Positions 16,101-24,629 of a stretch of 40,956 nucleotides of DNA are shown one piece after another. Position 1 is the first letter of the stretch; each line of letters opens with the position of its first letter. This stretch comes from an uncultured Bacteroidota bacterium (lineage in GTDB: Bacteria > Bacteroidota > Bacteroidia > Bacteroidales > WCHB1-69): the NCBI GenBank assembly GCA_902796805.1, contig CADBQG010000012.1, positions 1 through 40,956 of the forward strand, in the 5' to 3' direction. Below the pieces are notes generated by a model. The model searched no databases and had not been told where the DNA came from. It was given only the letters and a program-made list of their open reading frames with translations. Made by a program: the position numbers and the translations under genes.

Positions 16101-17786
16101 ATGAAAAGACTTCTAACCATCTCAATCTTCACACTCCTTTTAACGAATATTAACGCACAATACCGACTTGTTTATGAATCGTTCAGCATCGGTTCAGTCG
16201 ACACTTCGGTTGTGGAAGTCACCGTATCCGACAACAAGGTCAAGATAACACCAGTAAGCGCGGTGAGCGGAAAAACAATCCCCGGCACTGCCAAGCACAC
16301 AATATATGTCGACTATGGCATAGACTCCGCGTATTCGCAACTAACCTATTCCGACACGGAGCGGTATTTCACAGTTTTTAACATAAACAACGGCAACGAA
16401 TACACGGTAGAGACTCCGGAGAAGACGGACGGCTACAAGTGCGAGAAGCGCACCACGTCGCTGTTCTCGAACAGGATGGAGATCTGGACAACCAAGGATT
16501 TAGGCGTGCGCGCCACACCGTCCACTGCATTCGCGAACATTGACGGAGTGGTGGTCAGGATAATGAGGAACGGCAACCACGTCACACGTCTCAAGAGAGC
16601 CGAGAAGATAAAGCCGGTAAAGAATCTCATACCGGCAAACAAGGGAATGAAGGTTGACAGCCGGACTTTGAACAACATTGAGAAAGAGAAGCTTGTGATA
16701 ACTATTCCTGTTTTCGACGACGCGCAGATATGCTTCAACCCGGCGCTTCCCAAGCCTCATTCGATACCGTACGACACCACGCTTTCGTTCTCCAACGGGA
16801 CAGTAGTACTTAAGCGAATGAACATCGACAGGCTTCCCGATCATTACCAATTCTTCGCCGAGATAACTGAGCGTTCCAACGGCGACGCCTACGACCGCAC
16901 CGGCTCGATATTCGTAATCCCCGCCGGCAAGACTCCCAATTTCACGGACGCGCTCCTGAACGGGATCGAGAGCCTGCCCACGTTCACCGACCGCAGCGGT
17001 GAAAGCTACCAGGGAATCAGTGCACAGGGGGATTACCTGCCGCTTGTGGAGCTTGTGAGGTTCTTCACGCCGTTCGGCGTAAGCCATTTCAACCAGTACA
17101 GGTCGTTGCCCGACAGGGAGTGGGAGGACGCAGCATACTATAAGCAGGACATTAGCGATTTAAGGGAATATCTCCACGGCGACGTCTATATCGGGGCGTT
17201 CATCGGAAACTACGACGGCGGCGGACACAAGCTGTCGATGGTGATAAAGGCCTATCCTGAGGACCAAGCCTGGACGATTCCCGAACGCGCCACTACATGG
17301 TCGATGCCGTTGTTCAACACTTGCAATGTGATGGAGATGTCGGGGCAGAACTACGGCCGGCTTTTCGGGACGGACAGTCTCACGGTCGCATTCGACGTTC
17401 CTGATGGCGTGGCTAACCTTCGCCTGCGCTACATCAGCACCGGCCACGGCGGATGGGAAGCGGGCGACGAGTTCGTGCCGAAGGAGAACACTATTCTGAT
17501 AGACGGGAAGGAGCGTTTCAAACACACGCCTTGGCGCAGCGACTGCGGAACTTTCAGGGCATTCAACCCTGCGTCGGGCAACTTCTGGAACGGCCTCTCA
17601 TCCTCCGACTACTCACGTTCGGGCTGGTGTCCCGGCACCGCCACGCAGCCGGTCTATTTCGACCTCGGCGACCTGACGCCGGGCCGCCATACGATAACCG
17701 TGGCAATTCCGCAAGGGCCGCGCGAGGGCAACAGCTTCTCGGCGTGGAACGTGTCGGGAATCATCACAGGCGATGTCACGCAATAA
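16101..17786 (+). CDS. Secreted PNGase F-like peptide-N-glycosidase
   Basis: Peptide-N4-(N-acetyl-beta-glucosaminyl)asparagine amidases remove N-glycans from glycoproteins. The 561-aa protein has a signal peptide (1-19, ending TNINAQ). The N-terminal part (20-200) resembles the extra N-terminal domain of larger Bacteroidetes PNGases, with YKCEKRTTSLFSNRMEIWTT. Residues 215-560 form the two eight-stranded modules; the second is diagnostic: YISTGHGGWEAGDEF, ILIDGKERFKHTPWRSDCG, FNPASGNFWNGLSSSDYSRS and GWCPGTATQPVYFDL. It starts 22 nt after porX and may be read with it; T9SS organisms commonly export such enzymes, but no T9SS C-terminal sorting domain is seen here. Activity would be on host or dietary glycoproteins. 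Confidence 0.92.
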   Translation: MKRLLTISIFTLLLTNINAQYRLVYESFSIGSVDTSVVEVTVSDNKVKITPVSAVSGKTIPGTAKHTIYVDYGIDSAYSQLTYSDTERYFTVFNINNGNEYTVETPEKTDGYKCEKRTTSLFSNRMEIWTTKDLGVRATPSTAFANIDGVVVRIMRNGNHVTRLKRAEKIKPVKNLIPANKGMKVDSRTLNNIEKEKLVITIPVFDDAQICFNPALPKPHSIPYDTTLSFSNGTVVLKRMNIDRLPDHYQFFAEITERSNGDAYDRTGSIFVIPAGKTPNFTDALLNGIESLPTFTDRSGESYQGISAQGDYLPLVELVRFFTPFGVSHFNQYRSLPDREWEDAAYYKQDISDLREYLHGDVYIGAFIGNYDGGGHKLSMVIKAYPEDQAWTIPERATTWSMPLFNTCNVMEMSGQNYGRLFGTDSLTVAFDVPDGVANLRLRYISTGHGGWEAGDEFVPKENTILIDGKERFKHTPWRSDCGTFRAFNPASGNFWNGLSSSDYSRSGWCPGTATQPVYFDLGDLTPGRHTITVAIPQGPREGNSFSAWNVSGIITGDVTQ

Positions 17787-17804
17787 TACTACAATATTGA
17801 AAAG

Positions 17805-18962
17805 ATGATCCACATAATAGTTTTCACACTGTATCTTCTGATTGTACCGTTCCTTGTCATGCTTGCCTCGAAGCGTTGGCGGGTCGTCGAAAAGATCAAT
17901 CCGATGGTTATACTCTATGTCATAGGGCTCGTGGTAGGCAATGTTGGCATAGTAGGGCAGGAGGGTGTGGATGTTTGCACGAAGTTTTCAAATGTTACGG
18001 TTCTCCTCGCTATCCCGCTCATGCTTCTGAGCTGCGACTTCAGGAAATGGTCGGCGAAAGCCTCGCTGAAGGCATTTTTTGTGGGTCTCACAAGCGTTCT
18101 TGTTGTAACCGTCGCAGGTTTCTTCATGTTCAGGGGACAGGCGCTTGCAGCGGGTCTCGACAGCACCGAGTTCGCAAAGGTGAGTGCTGGAATGACCGGG
18201 ATTTACACGGGCGGCATCCCCAACTTCGCGCCGGTTTCCAAGGCGGTTGGCCTTCCGCAGCACCTTTTCCTTATCATTTCCGGCTACGACATCATAGTGA
18301 CAGCCACATATCTATTGGTCATCGTTTTCCTCGGCAAGCGCATCGTGAAGCTTTTCTTTCCTGGTGAGAAAGAGGGTGCGGTGGCATACGAGACGGAAGA
18401 GCGGGATGCGGCGGAAACTTTCAGTTTTTCCTTCCGCGGCGCCTTAAACCGCGCAGCCGGCATTGCCGTGGCGGCCGTGATCGTGGCCGTGTCGGTCCTG
18501 CTGTCGAAGGTCATCCCCGTCGACAATTCCACGGCCGTGATAATAATACTCATCACGACGGTATCCATAGCGTGTTCTTTCATCAAGCCTGTGAAGCGAC
18601 TTGAGGGCACCTTCGACACCGGACTTTATTTCGTGTATGTGTTCTGCCTTGCCGTCGCCACGATGGTGAACCTCCACGAGATGGACTTCTCGAAGTATCT
18701 TTTCATACTCTTCTACATAGCGTTCGCGGTGTACGGATCGCTGGCATTGCAGATCGTGGGTGCAAAGATATTCAAAATAAGCGGTGCACTCACGCTCACG
18801 GCCTCCATCTCGCTGATCAATTCGCCTCCTTTTGTGCCGATGGTGGCCGCCGCACTGAACAACAGGGACATAATACTTCCCGGGATAGCTATCGGCCTTC
18901 TCGGGTATGCTGCCGGCAACTACCTTGGGATCGGAATGTTCTACTTGCTCGGGTATCTGTAG
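17805..18962 (+). CDS. DUF819 family integral membrane protein
   Basis: A 385-aa polytopic membrane protein with about 10-11 hydrophobic spans. It fits the DUF819 family: KINPMVILYVIGLVVGNVG near the start, MTGIYTGGIPNFAPVSKAV (about 130-150), where family members carry a conserved glycine-rich loop, and a repeat-like second half ending LLGYAAGNYLGIGMFYLLGYL. The family's function is not established; a transporter role is likely from topology alone. It starts 18 nt after the PNGase gene and ends 2 nt short of the convergent HATPase gene. Confidence 0.85.
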   Translation: MIHIIVFTLYLLIVPFLVMLASKRWRVVEKINPMVILYVIGLVVGNVGIVGQEGVDVCTKFSNVTVLLAIPLMLLSCDFRKWSAKASLKAFFVGLTSVLVVTVAGFFMFRGQALAAGLDSTEFAKVSAGMTGIYTGGIPNFAPVSKAVGLPQHLFLIISGYDIIVTATYLLVIVFLGKRIVKLFFPGEKEGAVAYETEERDAAETFSFSFRGALNRAAGIAVAAVIVAVSVLLSKVIPVDNSTAVIIILITTVSIACSFIKPVKRLEGTFDTGLYFVYVFCLAVATMVNLHEMDFSKYLFILFYIAFAVYGSLALQIVGAKIFKISGALTLTASISLINSPPFVPMVAAALNNRDIILPGIAIGLLGYAAGNYLGIGMFYLLGYL

Positions 18963-18964
18963 AT

Positions 18965-19507
18965 TTATCTTATGTTCTCCGCAACCATCTCTTTGATGTA
19001 GGCCATGACCTCCGGTTCTTGTAACGAAACACCGTCCAAGGCCTCATAAAGTTCGTCGGTGTCGAGTACGTAGTCGGTGTCGTTGTCTGAATTCGACCTT
19101 CCGAAATGGAACACGAAGTGTATTTCAGGATGTGCGGCGATGGTCAGCACGAGGGTGCCTGGGAGGTCTCCCATGGGCGGGCGGTCGATGTGCGTGAGTC
19201 CGAAAACGGCCGTGACGAGCGTTCCCTCGCCCTCCTTGCTCCTTATCTCCACTGAACCGCCTGTCATCTCCGCGTTTTGCTTCAGCAGTGGCAGGCCGAG
19301 TCCGACCTTGCGTGTCGTTCTGGTGGTGAAGAACGGGTTTACTACGTTCCTCACCATCTCCTCGCTCATCCCGCATCCGTCGTCCTTGAAGACTAACGTG
19401 AGCGTGTCGGCGAGAATATCCTCCAACACCTCCAGAGTGATGTTCTTTGCTTTTGCACGTGTGGAATTCTGGAGAATGTCCATTATGTGCATTGAAAGGT
19501 CTTTCAT
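18965..19507 (-). CDS. Single-domain HATPase (histidine-kinase-like ATPase)
   Basis: A 180-aa cytoplasmic protein consisting of a GHKL ATPase domain without a dimerisation or sensor domain. Visible motifs: N-box-like MHIMDILQNSTRAKAKNI, G1 DDGCGMSEEMV, F-box NPFFTTRT and G2 VGLGLPLLKQNAEMTGGS. Residues 125-180 are an acidic C-terminal extension unlike RsbW proteins. Homologues occur beside DRTGG and PHP proteins and [FeFe] hydrogenases in anaerobes and are often named serine kinase of the RsbW type; the substrate is unknown. It is the last gene of the PHP-DRTGG-HATPase operon, its start only 2 nt after the DRTGG stop. Confidence 0.9.
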   Translation of the reverse strand: MKDLSMHIMDILQNSTRAKAKNITLEVLEDILADTLTLVFKDDGCGMSEEMVRNVVNPFFTTRTTRKVGLGLPLLKQNAEMTGGSVEIRSKEGEGTLVTAVFGLTHIDRPPMGDLPGTLVLTIAAHPEIHFVFHFGRSNSDNDTDYVLDTDELYEALDGVSLQEPEVMAYIKEMVAENIR

Positions 19508-19509
19508 GG

Positions 19510-19845
19510 TCAGTCGTTCAGATACTTGTAAATCTGTCCGGCCACCTCGAAAGTCTGTTCAGATGTGCCAAGAACGGGAATCTCTTCCTCCTTGGCCTGT
19601 TCGAGCATGTCGTCGTCGGGCTTGTTGCCTTTCACGAGGATGACGCAGGCGAGTTCTTTAAGGGAGGCGATGGCAATCACGTTCTTGTGGGTCTGCAGAG
19701 TGACCCAGGCGTGCCCTTCCTGCGCGAAGCCCATAACGTCGCTGAGCAGGTCCGACACGTAGCCGCCCTTGATTACAGTGTCCATATTGTTCTCGCCGGA
19801 GAAAACGGTGAGGTTCATCTTTTCTACCAATTCTTTTACTGTCAT
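19510..19845 (-). CDS. DRTGG-domain protein
   Basis: A 111-aa protein matching stand-alone DRTGG domains, named for a motif and also found in pyruvate-phosphate-dikinase-linked and CBS/phosphotransacetylase proteins. The pattern NMDTVIKGGYVSDLLSDVMG, GHAWVTLQTHKNVIAIASL and ACVILVKGNKPDDDMLEQA is characteristic. The domain probably binds a small ligand; its role is unknown. The frame is open to 19914, but the ATG at 19845 (MTVKELVEKMNLTVFSG) is the family-like start and avoids overlap with the PHP gene, which ends at 19865. Confidence 0.85.
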   Translation of the reverse strand: MTVKELVEKMNLTVFSGENNMDTVIKGGYVSDLLSDVMGFAQEGHAWVTLQTHKNVIAIASLKELACVILVKGNKPDDDMLEQAKEEEIPVLGTSEQTFEVAGQIYKYLND

Positions 19846-19864
19846 AATTCGATAATATATAATG

Positions 19865-20629
19865 TTAGTGGTTTGAAATGTCGTTTTGAAGCGAAAGAAG
19901 CACCTCGCGGCCATCTTCGCCGTGCAGAGCCTTGCGAATCTCGTCGAAGTTCCGTGTCTCCATCTTCAGGTAACAAGGCGAAAAGCCGATCCTGTCGGGG
20001 AAATGGGCGTCGGAACTCCTTGTGAATGTCTTGTTCTTAAGGTATTTGTGTGTTTTGAGTATCTCGTCTTTGTCGCCCTTGTCGGAGAGTTCCACGGCGT
20101 CGTACTCGAGGTCGAAGGGGATGAATCCCAATTGGCCTATCAGGCTGTTCTTCTGCTTGTCGACATGCGCCGGCACGAAGAGGCCGCCGAGCGAGTGCAC
20201 CTTCTCTGAGATCTGGTTGACGTTCTGGTCGATGGCGGACGTGAGCAGGCGCGGCTCCTCGTAAACGATGTTCATCTCCTCGTCAATCTGCACCTGGTCG
20301 CCGAAGAAGTCGGGGTCGTTGGGGATGTCGGGCAGATGCTCGTCGAGATAAGCCTGGAAGAGGTCGAGCGACTCGTAGTCGCCGAAGTAGGCGAGGCAGT
20401 GCGCCTCCTCCTTAGTCGTAACCTCTGCGCCGTAAAGCACGAAGATGTCCCTGTTGTGAGAGTAGTGCTCCGCCAAGCGGCAGTGGCGCGTGGCGTTGTG
20501 GTCGGTTATGGCGATGACGTCCAATCCCCTCTCAAGGGCGATGGACACGATGTTCTCGGGGGTCATGTCAAGGTCGCCGCATGGGGACAACAGTGTGTGT
20601 GTGTGCAAGTCTGCCTTGTAAATGTTCAT
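19865..20629 (-). CDS. PHP-domain metal-dependent phosphoesterase
   Basis: A 254-aa PHP-family protein. Metal ligands characteristic of the family are present: YKADLHTHTLLSPCGDL at the N-terminus, VIAITDHNATRHC (about 41-53), then H in LFVPAHVDKQ, and TRSSDAHFPDRIGF near the C-terminus. Such proteins hydrolyse phosphate esters; its substrate is not known. The ATG at 20629 is the family-like start and sits 55 nt behind the -7 box TACATTTG at 20691-20684. It leads the PHP-DRTGG-HATPase operon, an arrangement commonly seen near [FeFe]-hydrogenase genes, which are absent here. Confidence 0.92.
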   Translation of the reverse strand: MNIYKADLHTHTLLSPCGDLDMTPENIVSIALERGLDVIAITDHNATRHCRLAEHYSHNRDIFVLYGAEVTTKEEAHCLAYFGDYESLDLFQAYLDEHLPDIPNDPDFFGDQVQIDEEMNIVYEEPRLLTSAIDQNVNQISEKVHSLGGLFVPAHVDKQKNSLIGQLGFIPFDLEYDAVELSDKGDKDEILKTHKYLKNKTFTRSSDAHFPDRIGFSPCYLKMETRNFDEIRKALHGEDGREVLLSLQNDISNH

Positions 20630-20683
20630 AACCTCGTATAAAGCACTGATTGATAAGTTGTGTTTACGAAAAATAAAAGTTTG

Positions 20684-20691
20684 CAAATGTA
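20684..20691 (-). promoter_or_regulatory. -7 box of the PHP operon promoter
   Basis: TACATTTG on the minus strand matches TAnnTTTG; transcription would start near 20677, about 48 nt before the PHP start codon. Confidence 0.5.
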
Positions 20692-20725
20692 GTTTTTTTA
20701 TCGGTTCATAAATCCATTTTTTTTG

Positions 20726-20733
20726 TAATATTG
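20726..20733 (+). promoter_or_regulatory. Possible -7 box of pgi
   Basis: TAATATTG differs from TAnnTTTG at one position and lies 48 nt before the pgi start, in the right orientation in an AT-rich gap. Divergent from the PHP promoter 35 nt away. Confidence 0.3.
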
Positions 20734-20780
20734 CACTCCGATATAATTCGTAAAGATTATTTTAGAACAAAACATCTGTT

Positions 20781-22088
20781 ATGAATATGAGATTTACCTA
20801 CGAGGATGCGGCTTTCGCATTGAACGAAAACGATGTTGAGGCTCTTGGAAAAGTATCTGAAGAAGTTTTGAGAAGAGTTCTGGCCAAGGAGGGCAGGGGA
20901 AGCGATTTCCTCGGCTGGGTGGACCTTCCTGGTAACGTGTCGGATTTCGACTTCGGCAAGATCGGGAAATGTGTCGAACACTATTCTGCGAAGTCGGACG
21001 TAGTTGTTGTTATAGGCATCGGCGGCTCTTACCTCGGCGCCCGTGCGGTCATCGAGGCCCTTCAACACGCATTTGCTCCTTACGTCAAGGGCAAGGCACC
21101 CCGTGTTCTTTACGCCGGCAACAACATAAGCGAGGACTATCTCCACGACCTGCTGGAGGTTCTGGACGGCTGCGACTACTCGATGATCGTGATCTCCAAG
21201 TCGGGCACCACCACCGAGCCGGCCCTGGCTTTCCGTGTAATCAAGGACCATTGTGAGCGCAAGTACGGCAAGGAGGAGGCGGCTGGCCGCATAATAGCCG
21301 TAACCGACGGCGCGCGCGGCGCACTCAAGGCCATGGCCGACAAGGAACATTACCCAACGTTCGTGATCCCCGACGACGTGGGCGGCAGATACTCGGTGCT
21401 GACACCGGTTGGACTTCTTCCGATAGCCTTCGCCGGTTTCGACATACGCGAGCTTGTGAGGGGCGCGCGCGACATGCAGAATTTCGTGACGGAGAACATA
21501 TCCTTCGACAAAAACCCGGTTTTACGGTACGCAACTGTAAGGAATCTGCTTTACAAACAAGGACTTAAGGTTGAACTGATGGCGTCGTTCGAGCCGCAGC
21601 TCTTCTTTTTCATAGAATGGTACAAGCAACTTTTCGGCGAAAGCGAGGGCAAGGAAAACAAGGGGATATTCCCTGCCGGGGCAATATTCTCCACCGACCT
21701 GCACTCGTTGGGCCAGTACATTCAGGAAGGCACCAGGCAGCTCTTCGAGACAGTGATAGCCGTTGACAACTGCCATCACAAGGTTGAGATACCGTACGAC
21801 GGCGAGGATCTCGACAACCTGAACTATCTTCAGAAGCGCTCAATCAACGAAATTAACCAGATAGCCCGCAAGGGCACATGCCTTGCGCATGTCGAGGGGA
21901 AAGTGCCCAATATGAGGGTTACAATTCCTGAGATAAACGAGTACAATCTCGGACAACTGATATATTTCTTCGAGATCAGCTGCGCAGTGAGCGGCTACTT
22001 GCTCGATGTGAACCCGTTCGACCAGCCCGGTGTGGAAGCCTACAAGAAGAATATGTTCAAATTGCTCGGGAAACCCGGTGTGGAATAA
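20781..22088 (+). CDS. pgi: Glucose-6-phosphate isomerase
   Basis: Interconverts glucose 6-phosphate and fructose 6-phosphate in glycolysis. The 435-aa protein is of the short, Bacillus-like PGI type rather than the 550-aa enterobacterial type. Seen: VVVVIGIGGSYLGARAVIEAL, ISKSGTTTEPALAFRVI (phosphate-binding SIS motif), GGRYSVLTPVGLLPIAF, GKENKGIFPAGAIFSTDLHS, and the C-terminal catalytic Lys region FDQPGVEAYKKNMF. ATG at 20781 or the in-frame ATG at 20787 may start it. The symporter gene follows 12 nt downstream. Confidence 0.96.
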   Translation: MNMRFTYEDAAFALNENDVEALGKVSEEVLRRVLAKEGRGSDFLGWVDLPGNVSDFDFGKIGKCVEHYSAKSDVVVVIGIGGSYLGARAVIEALQHAFAPYVKGKAPRVLYAGNNISEDYLHDLLEVLDGCDYSMIVISKSGTTTEPALAFRVIKDHCERKYGKEEAAGRIIAVTDGARGALKAMADKEHYPTFVIPDDVGGRYSVLTPVGLLPIAFAGFDIRELVRGARDMQNFVTENISFDKNPVLRYATVRNLLYKQGLKVELMASFEPQLFFFIEWYKQLFGESEGKENKGIFPAGAIFSTDLHSLGQYIQEGTRQLFETVIAVDNCHHKVEIPYDGEDLDNLNYLQKRSINEINQIARKGTCLAHVEGKVPNMRVTIPEINEYNLGQLIYFFEISCAVSGYLLDVNPFDQPGVEAYKKNMFKLLGKPGVE

Positions 22089-22100
22089 CACTCCTTTAAA

Positions 22101-23582
22101 ATGCAGGCGTTCATATTCACATTCTTCACCCTGTATGTGGTGATGCTCTTCGTCATTACGGGGATAACATCTCGCAAGGCCGACAAGATGACCTATTTCA
22201 CTGGCAACCGCAAGTCGCCGTGGTTTGTCGTGGCCTACGGCATGATCGGTAGTTCCCTGTCCGGAGTCACGTTCATGTCTGTGCCGGGCGATGTGTACAC
22301 CACCCAGTTCACATACCTCGGCGTTGTTTTCGGATACGTCCTCGGGTATGTTGTCATAGGCCTGGTTCTTCTGCCGTTGTACTACAGACTGAATGTGACT
22401 TCAATATACGAATACCTCGGCAGGCGGGTGGGCGAGGAGGCCCACAAGACCGGTGCGCTGTTTTTCTTTCTCTCGAGGCTTCTCGGCTCCGCGCTGCGCA
22501 TGTACCTTGTGATTTTCGTGCTGCAGATTTTCGTGTTCGACGGATGGAACATCCCCGTCTGGGTCACCGCCACCGTAATGATTGCCGTGATTCTGCTCTA
22601 CACCTTCCGCGGAGGAATCAAGACAGTGGTTTGGACCGACATGTTGCAGACAACGTTTCTTATTTCCGCCCTTGTGATAACCATTGCTGTCATCTTCAAG
22701 AACCTTGGCTCGCCAATCGGAGATATCTGGCAGCAGATGGCAACTGTGGGCAAGGACGGCACCGACTGCCGCCTTGTTCTAAATACCGACTGGCGCAACA
22801 ACAGCTACTTCCTCAAGCAGGTGTTCGGCGGTATGTTCATCACAATAGCGATGACCGGCCTCGACCAGGACATGATGCAGAAGAACCTGTCTTGCAAGTC
22901 GTTGAGTGAGTCACAGAAAAACATGTTCACTTTTACGGTGATTCTGGTGCTTGTCAACATCCTGTTCCTTTTCCTTGGCGGTCTGCTTCTTGTGTTCGCG
23001 CAGAAAAACGGCATTGATGTGAGCCAGTTCCCCACCGACAGGATATATCCCGAGATTGCCTTCAACCATCTTGGAAGGCTCGGGGCGCTCGTGTTCGTCT
23101 TCGGTCTCATCTCTGCCGGGTTCTCCAGCGCCGACGGCACCTTCACCGCGCTTACCACAACCGTGTGCTACGACATACTTGACATAGAGAAGCGTTTCCC
23201 GGAGGAGAAAAGGCAGATATGGGTGCGCCGCATAGTGCATCTTGTGATTTCAGTGCTGTTCCTCGGCGTGATTCTCGTAGTGGCAAACCACCACAACGAC
23301 GCCCTGATACGTATCATCTTCATGGTGGCGTCATACACCTACGGTCCTATTCTCGGACTCTTCTGCTTCGGCATGTTCACCGACCGTGTGATTCCAGAAA
23401 AAAGACGGGTTCTCGTTCCAGTCGTCGCGCTCGCAATGCCGGTCATGTGCTACTTTCTGTCGTCCAACTCCGCAACTCTTCTCAACGGTTACAGGTTCGG
23501 CTACGAGCTCCTTATTCTCAACGGTCTCATGATATTCTTGACTTTGATGCTTATTAGCAAGAAACCGATACAGGTAAACTAA
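22101..23582 (+). CDS. Sodium/solute symporter (SSF family)
   Basis: A 493-aa membrane protein with about 13 hydrophobic spans. SSF family marks are in place: GNRKSPWFVVAYGMIGSSLSG near the start, YRLNVTSIYEYLGRRVG (TM3-4 loop), TFRGGIKTVVWTDMLQT, TGLDQDMMQKNLSCKSL, and FGLISAGFSSADGTFTALTT with the Na+-site Ser residues. These proteins couple sugar, amino-acid or organic-anion uptake to sodium; the substrate cannot be set from sequence, though the adjacent pgi would fit a sugar. It is probably cotranscribed with pgi (12-nt gap) and possibly with the aquaporin (28-nt gap). Confidence 0.92.
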   Translation: MQAFIFTFFTLYVVMLFVITGITSRKADKMTYFTGNRKSPWFVVAYGMIGSSLSGVTFMSVPGDVYTTQFTYLGVVFGYVLGYVVIGLVLLPLYYRLNVTSIYEYLGRRVGEEAHKTGALFFFLSRLLGSALRMYLVIFVLQIFVFDGWNIPVWVTATVMIAVILLYTFRGGIKTVVWTDMLQTTFLISALVITIAVIFKNLGSPIGDIWQQMATVGKDGTDCRLVLNTDWRNNSYFLKQVFGGMFITIAMTGLDQDMMQKNLSCKSLSESQKNMFTFTVILVLVNILFLFLGGLLLVFAQKNGIDVSQFPTDRIYPEIAFNHLGRLGALVFVFGLISAGFSSADGTFTALTTTVCYDILDIEKRFPEEKRQIWVRRIVHLVISVLFLGVILVVANHHNDALIRIIFMVASYTYGPILGLFCFGMFTDRVIPEKRRVLVPVVALAMPVMCYFLSSNSATLLNGYRFGYELLILNGLMIFLTLMLISKKPIQVN

Positions 23583-23610
23583 CCTTATTTATTAACTAAA
23601 TTTTATAGTC

Positions 23611-24300
23611 ATGTTAAAAAAATCTATTGCTGAAATGATTGGAACATTCGTTCTCACCCTTCTTGGTTGCGGAACAGCCATGTTCCTTGGATGTGCAACG
23701 CCCGCCGGTGTTGTAGGCACGGCCGTCGCTTTCGGTCTTTCCGTTGTCGCCATGGCCTATACCATTGGCGGTATCTCCGGCTGCCACATCAACCCCGCCA
23801 TCACCCTTGGCGTTGCCCTTTCAGGCCGCATGACCTGGAAGGAGGCCTGCGGTTACTGGTGCGGCCAGTTTGTTGGCGCCATCATCGCCGGTGCTGTATT
23901 GTTGGCTCTCACTAACATTGTAACCCCCGGTGCTGAAGGTATTGCAGAAAACATGGGTGGCCTCGGAACCAACGGCGTTGCCAACGCAGGCGGCGTTTGG
24001 GGCGCGTTCCTCGTGGAAGTTATTGCAACATTCATCTTCGTTCTGGTCGTTCTCGGCACCACCGACAGCAAGCTTGGCGCAGGCAACCTGGCAGGTCTCG
24101 CAATCGGTCTTACGTTGATTCTCATCCACCTGGTTTGCATCAACCTCACCGGAACATCAGTTAATCCTGCACGTTCTTTCGGCCCCGCGATTTTCGCTGG
24201 CGGCGCTGCCTGGGCTGACGTTTGGGTGTTCATTCTCGCTCCACTTTGCGGCGGCGCAATAGCTGCTCTTTGCTGGAAGTGCCTTGCTGCTGAAAAATAA
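23611..24300 (+). CDS. aqpZ: Aquaporin Z, water channel
   Basis: A 229-aa major-intrinsic-protein channel with six spans and two NPA half-helices: HINPAIT (Asn61) and VNPARS (Asn185). The selectivity filter residues match E. coli AqpZ by alignment: Phe41 (VAFGLSV), His173 (LIHLVCI), Thr182 (GTSVNP) and Arg188, which predicts a water-selective pore rather than a glycerol channel. Length is standard. The gene ends in a strong shared terminator at 24324-24355. Its base composition and reading are ordinary for the region. Confidence 0.95.
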   Translation: MLKKSIAEMIGTFVLTLLGCGTAMFLGCATPAGVVGTAVAFGLSVVAMAYTIGGISGCHINPAITLGVALSGRMTWKEACGYWCGQFVGAIIAGAVLLALTNIVTPGAEGIAENMGGLGTNGVANAGGVWGAFLVEVIATFIFVLVVLGTTDSKLGAGNLAGLAIGLTLILIHLVCINLTGTSVNPARSFGPAIFAGGAAWADVWVFILAPLCGGAIAALCWKCLAAEK

Positions 24301-24323
24301 GTAATCAGCAAAATCCATAAAAG

Positions 24324-24355
24324 AAAAAAAGAGAATCGGAAGATTCTCTTTTTTT
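24324..24355. terminator. Bidirectional terminator between aqpZ and tRNA-Val genes
   Basis: A-run, then GAGAATC (24331-24337), loop GGAA, GATTCTC (24342-24348), then a T-run (24349-24355). The symmetry lets it end both aqpZ on the plus strand and the tRNA transcript on the minus strand. Confidence 0.85.
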
Positions 24356-24360
24356 CTTGT

Positions 24361-24434
24361 GGGAGCTATAGGAGTCGAACCTATGACCCTCTGCTTGTAA
24401 GGCAGATGCTCTAAACCAACTGAGCTAAGCTCCC
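24361..24434 (-). tRNA. tRNA-Val (anticodon UAC)
   Basis: A 74-nt tRNA on the minus strand. The acceptor ends GGGAGCT and AGCTCCC pair. The anticodon arm is TCTGC-CTTACAA-GCAGA, so the anticodon is TAC (valine). The T arm carries GGTTCGACTCC. The CCA end is not encoded. It is the second of two identical genes in the transcript. Confidence 0.95.
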
Positions 24435-24465
24435 GATTTGCTATGGTTGGGATTCCATTTTCTGT

Positions 24466-24539
24466 GGGAGCTATAGGAGTCGAACCTATGACCCTCTGCT
24501 TGTAAGGCAGATGCTCTAAACCAACTGAGCTAAGCTCCC
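24466..24539 (-). tRNA. tRNA-Val (anticodon UAC), first of a tandem pair
   Basis: Identical in all 74 nt to the copy at 24361-24434, 31 nt away. Same anticodon TAC. It lies directly behind the promoter -7 box at 24565-24558, so both genes are probably cut from one transcript. Confidence 0.95.
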
Positions 24540-24557
24540 TTTGTCTGAACGACGGTG

Positions 24558-24565
24558 CAAATATA
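24558..24565 (-). promoter_or_regulatory. -7 box of the tRNA-Val promoter
   Basis: TATATTTG on the minus strand, exact consensus, 19 nt before the first tRNA nucleotide. Confidence 0.6.
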
Positions 24566-24629
24566 GACTTTTTTTTTGAATGAAGAACTGTTTTGTGTTT
24601 TTTTTTTTATTCTATTATATGTCAGAGTG

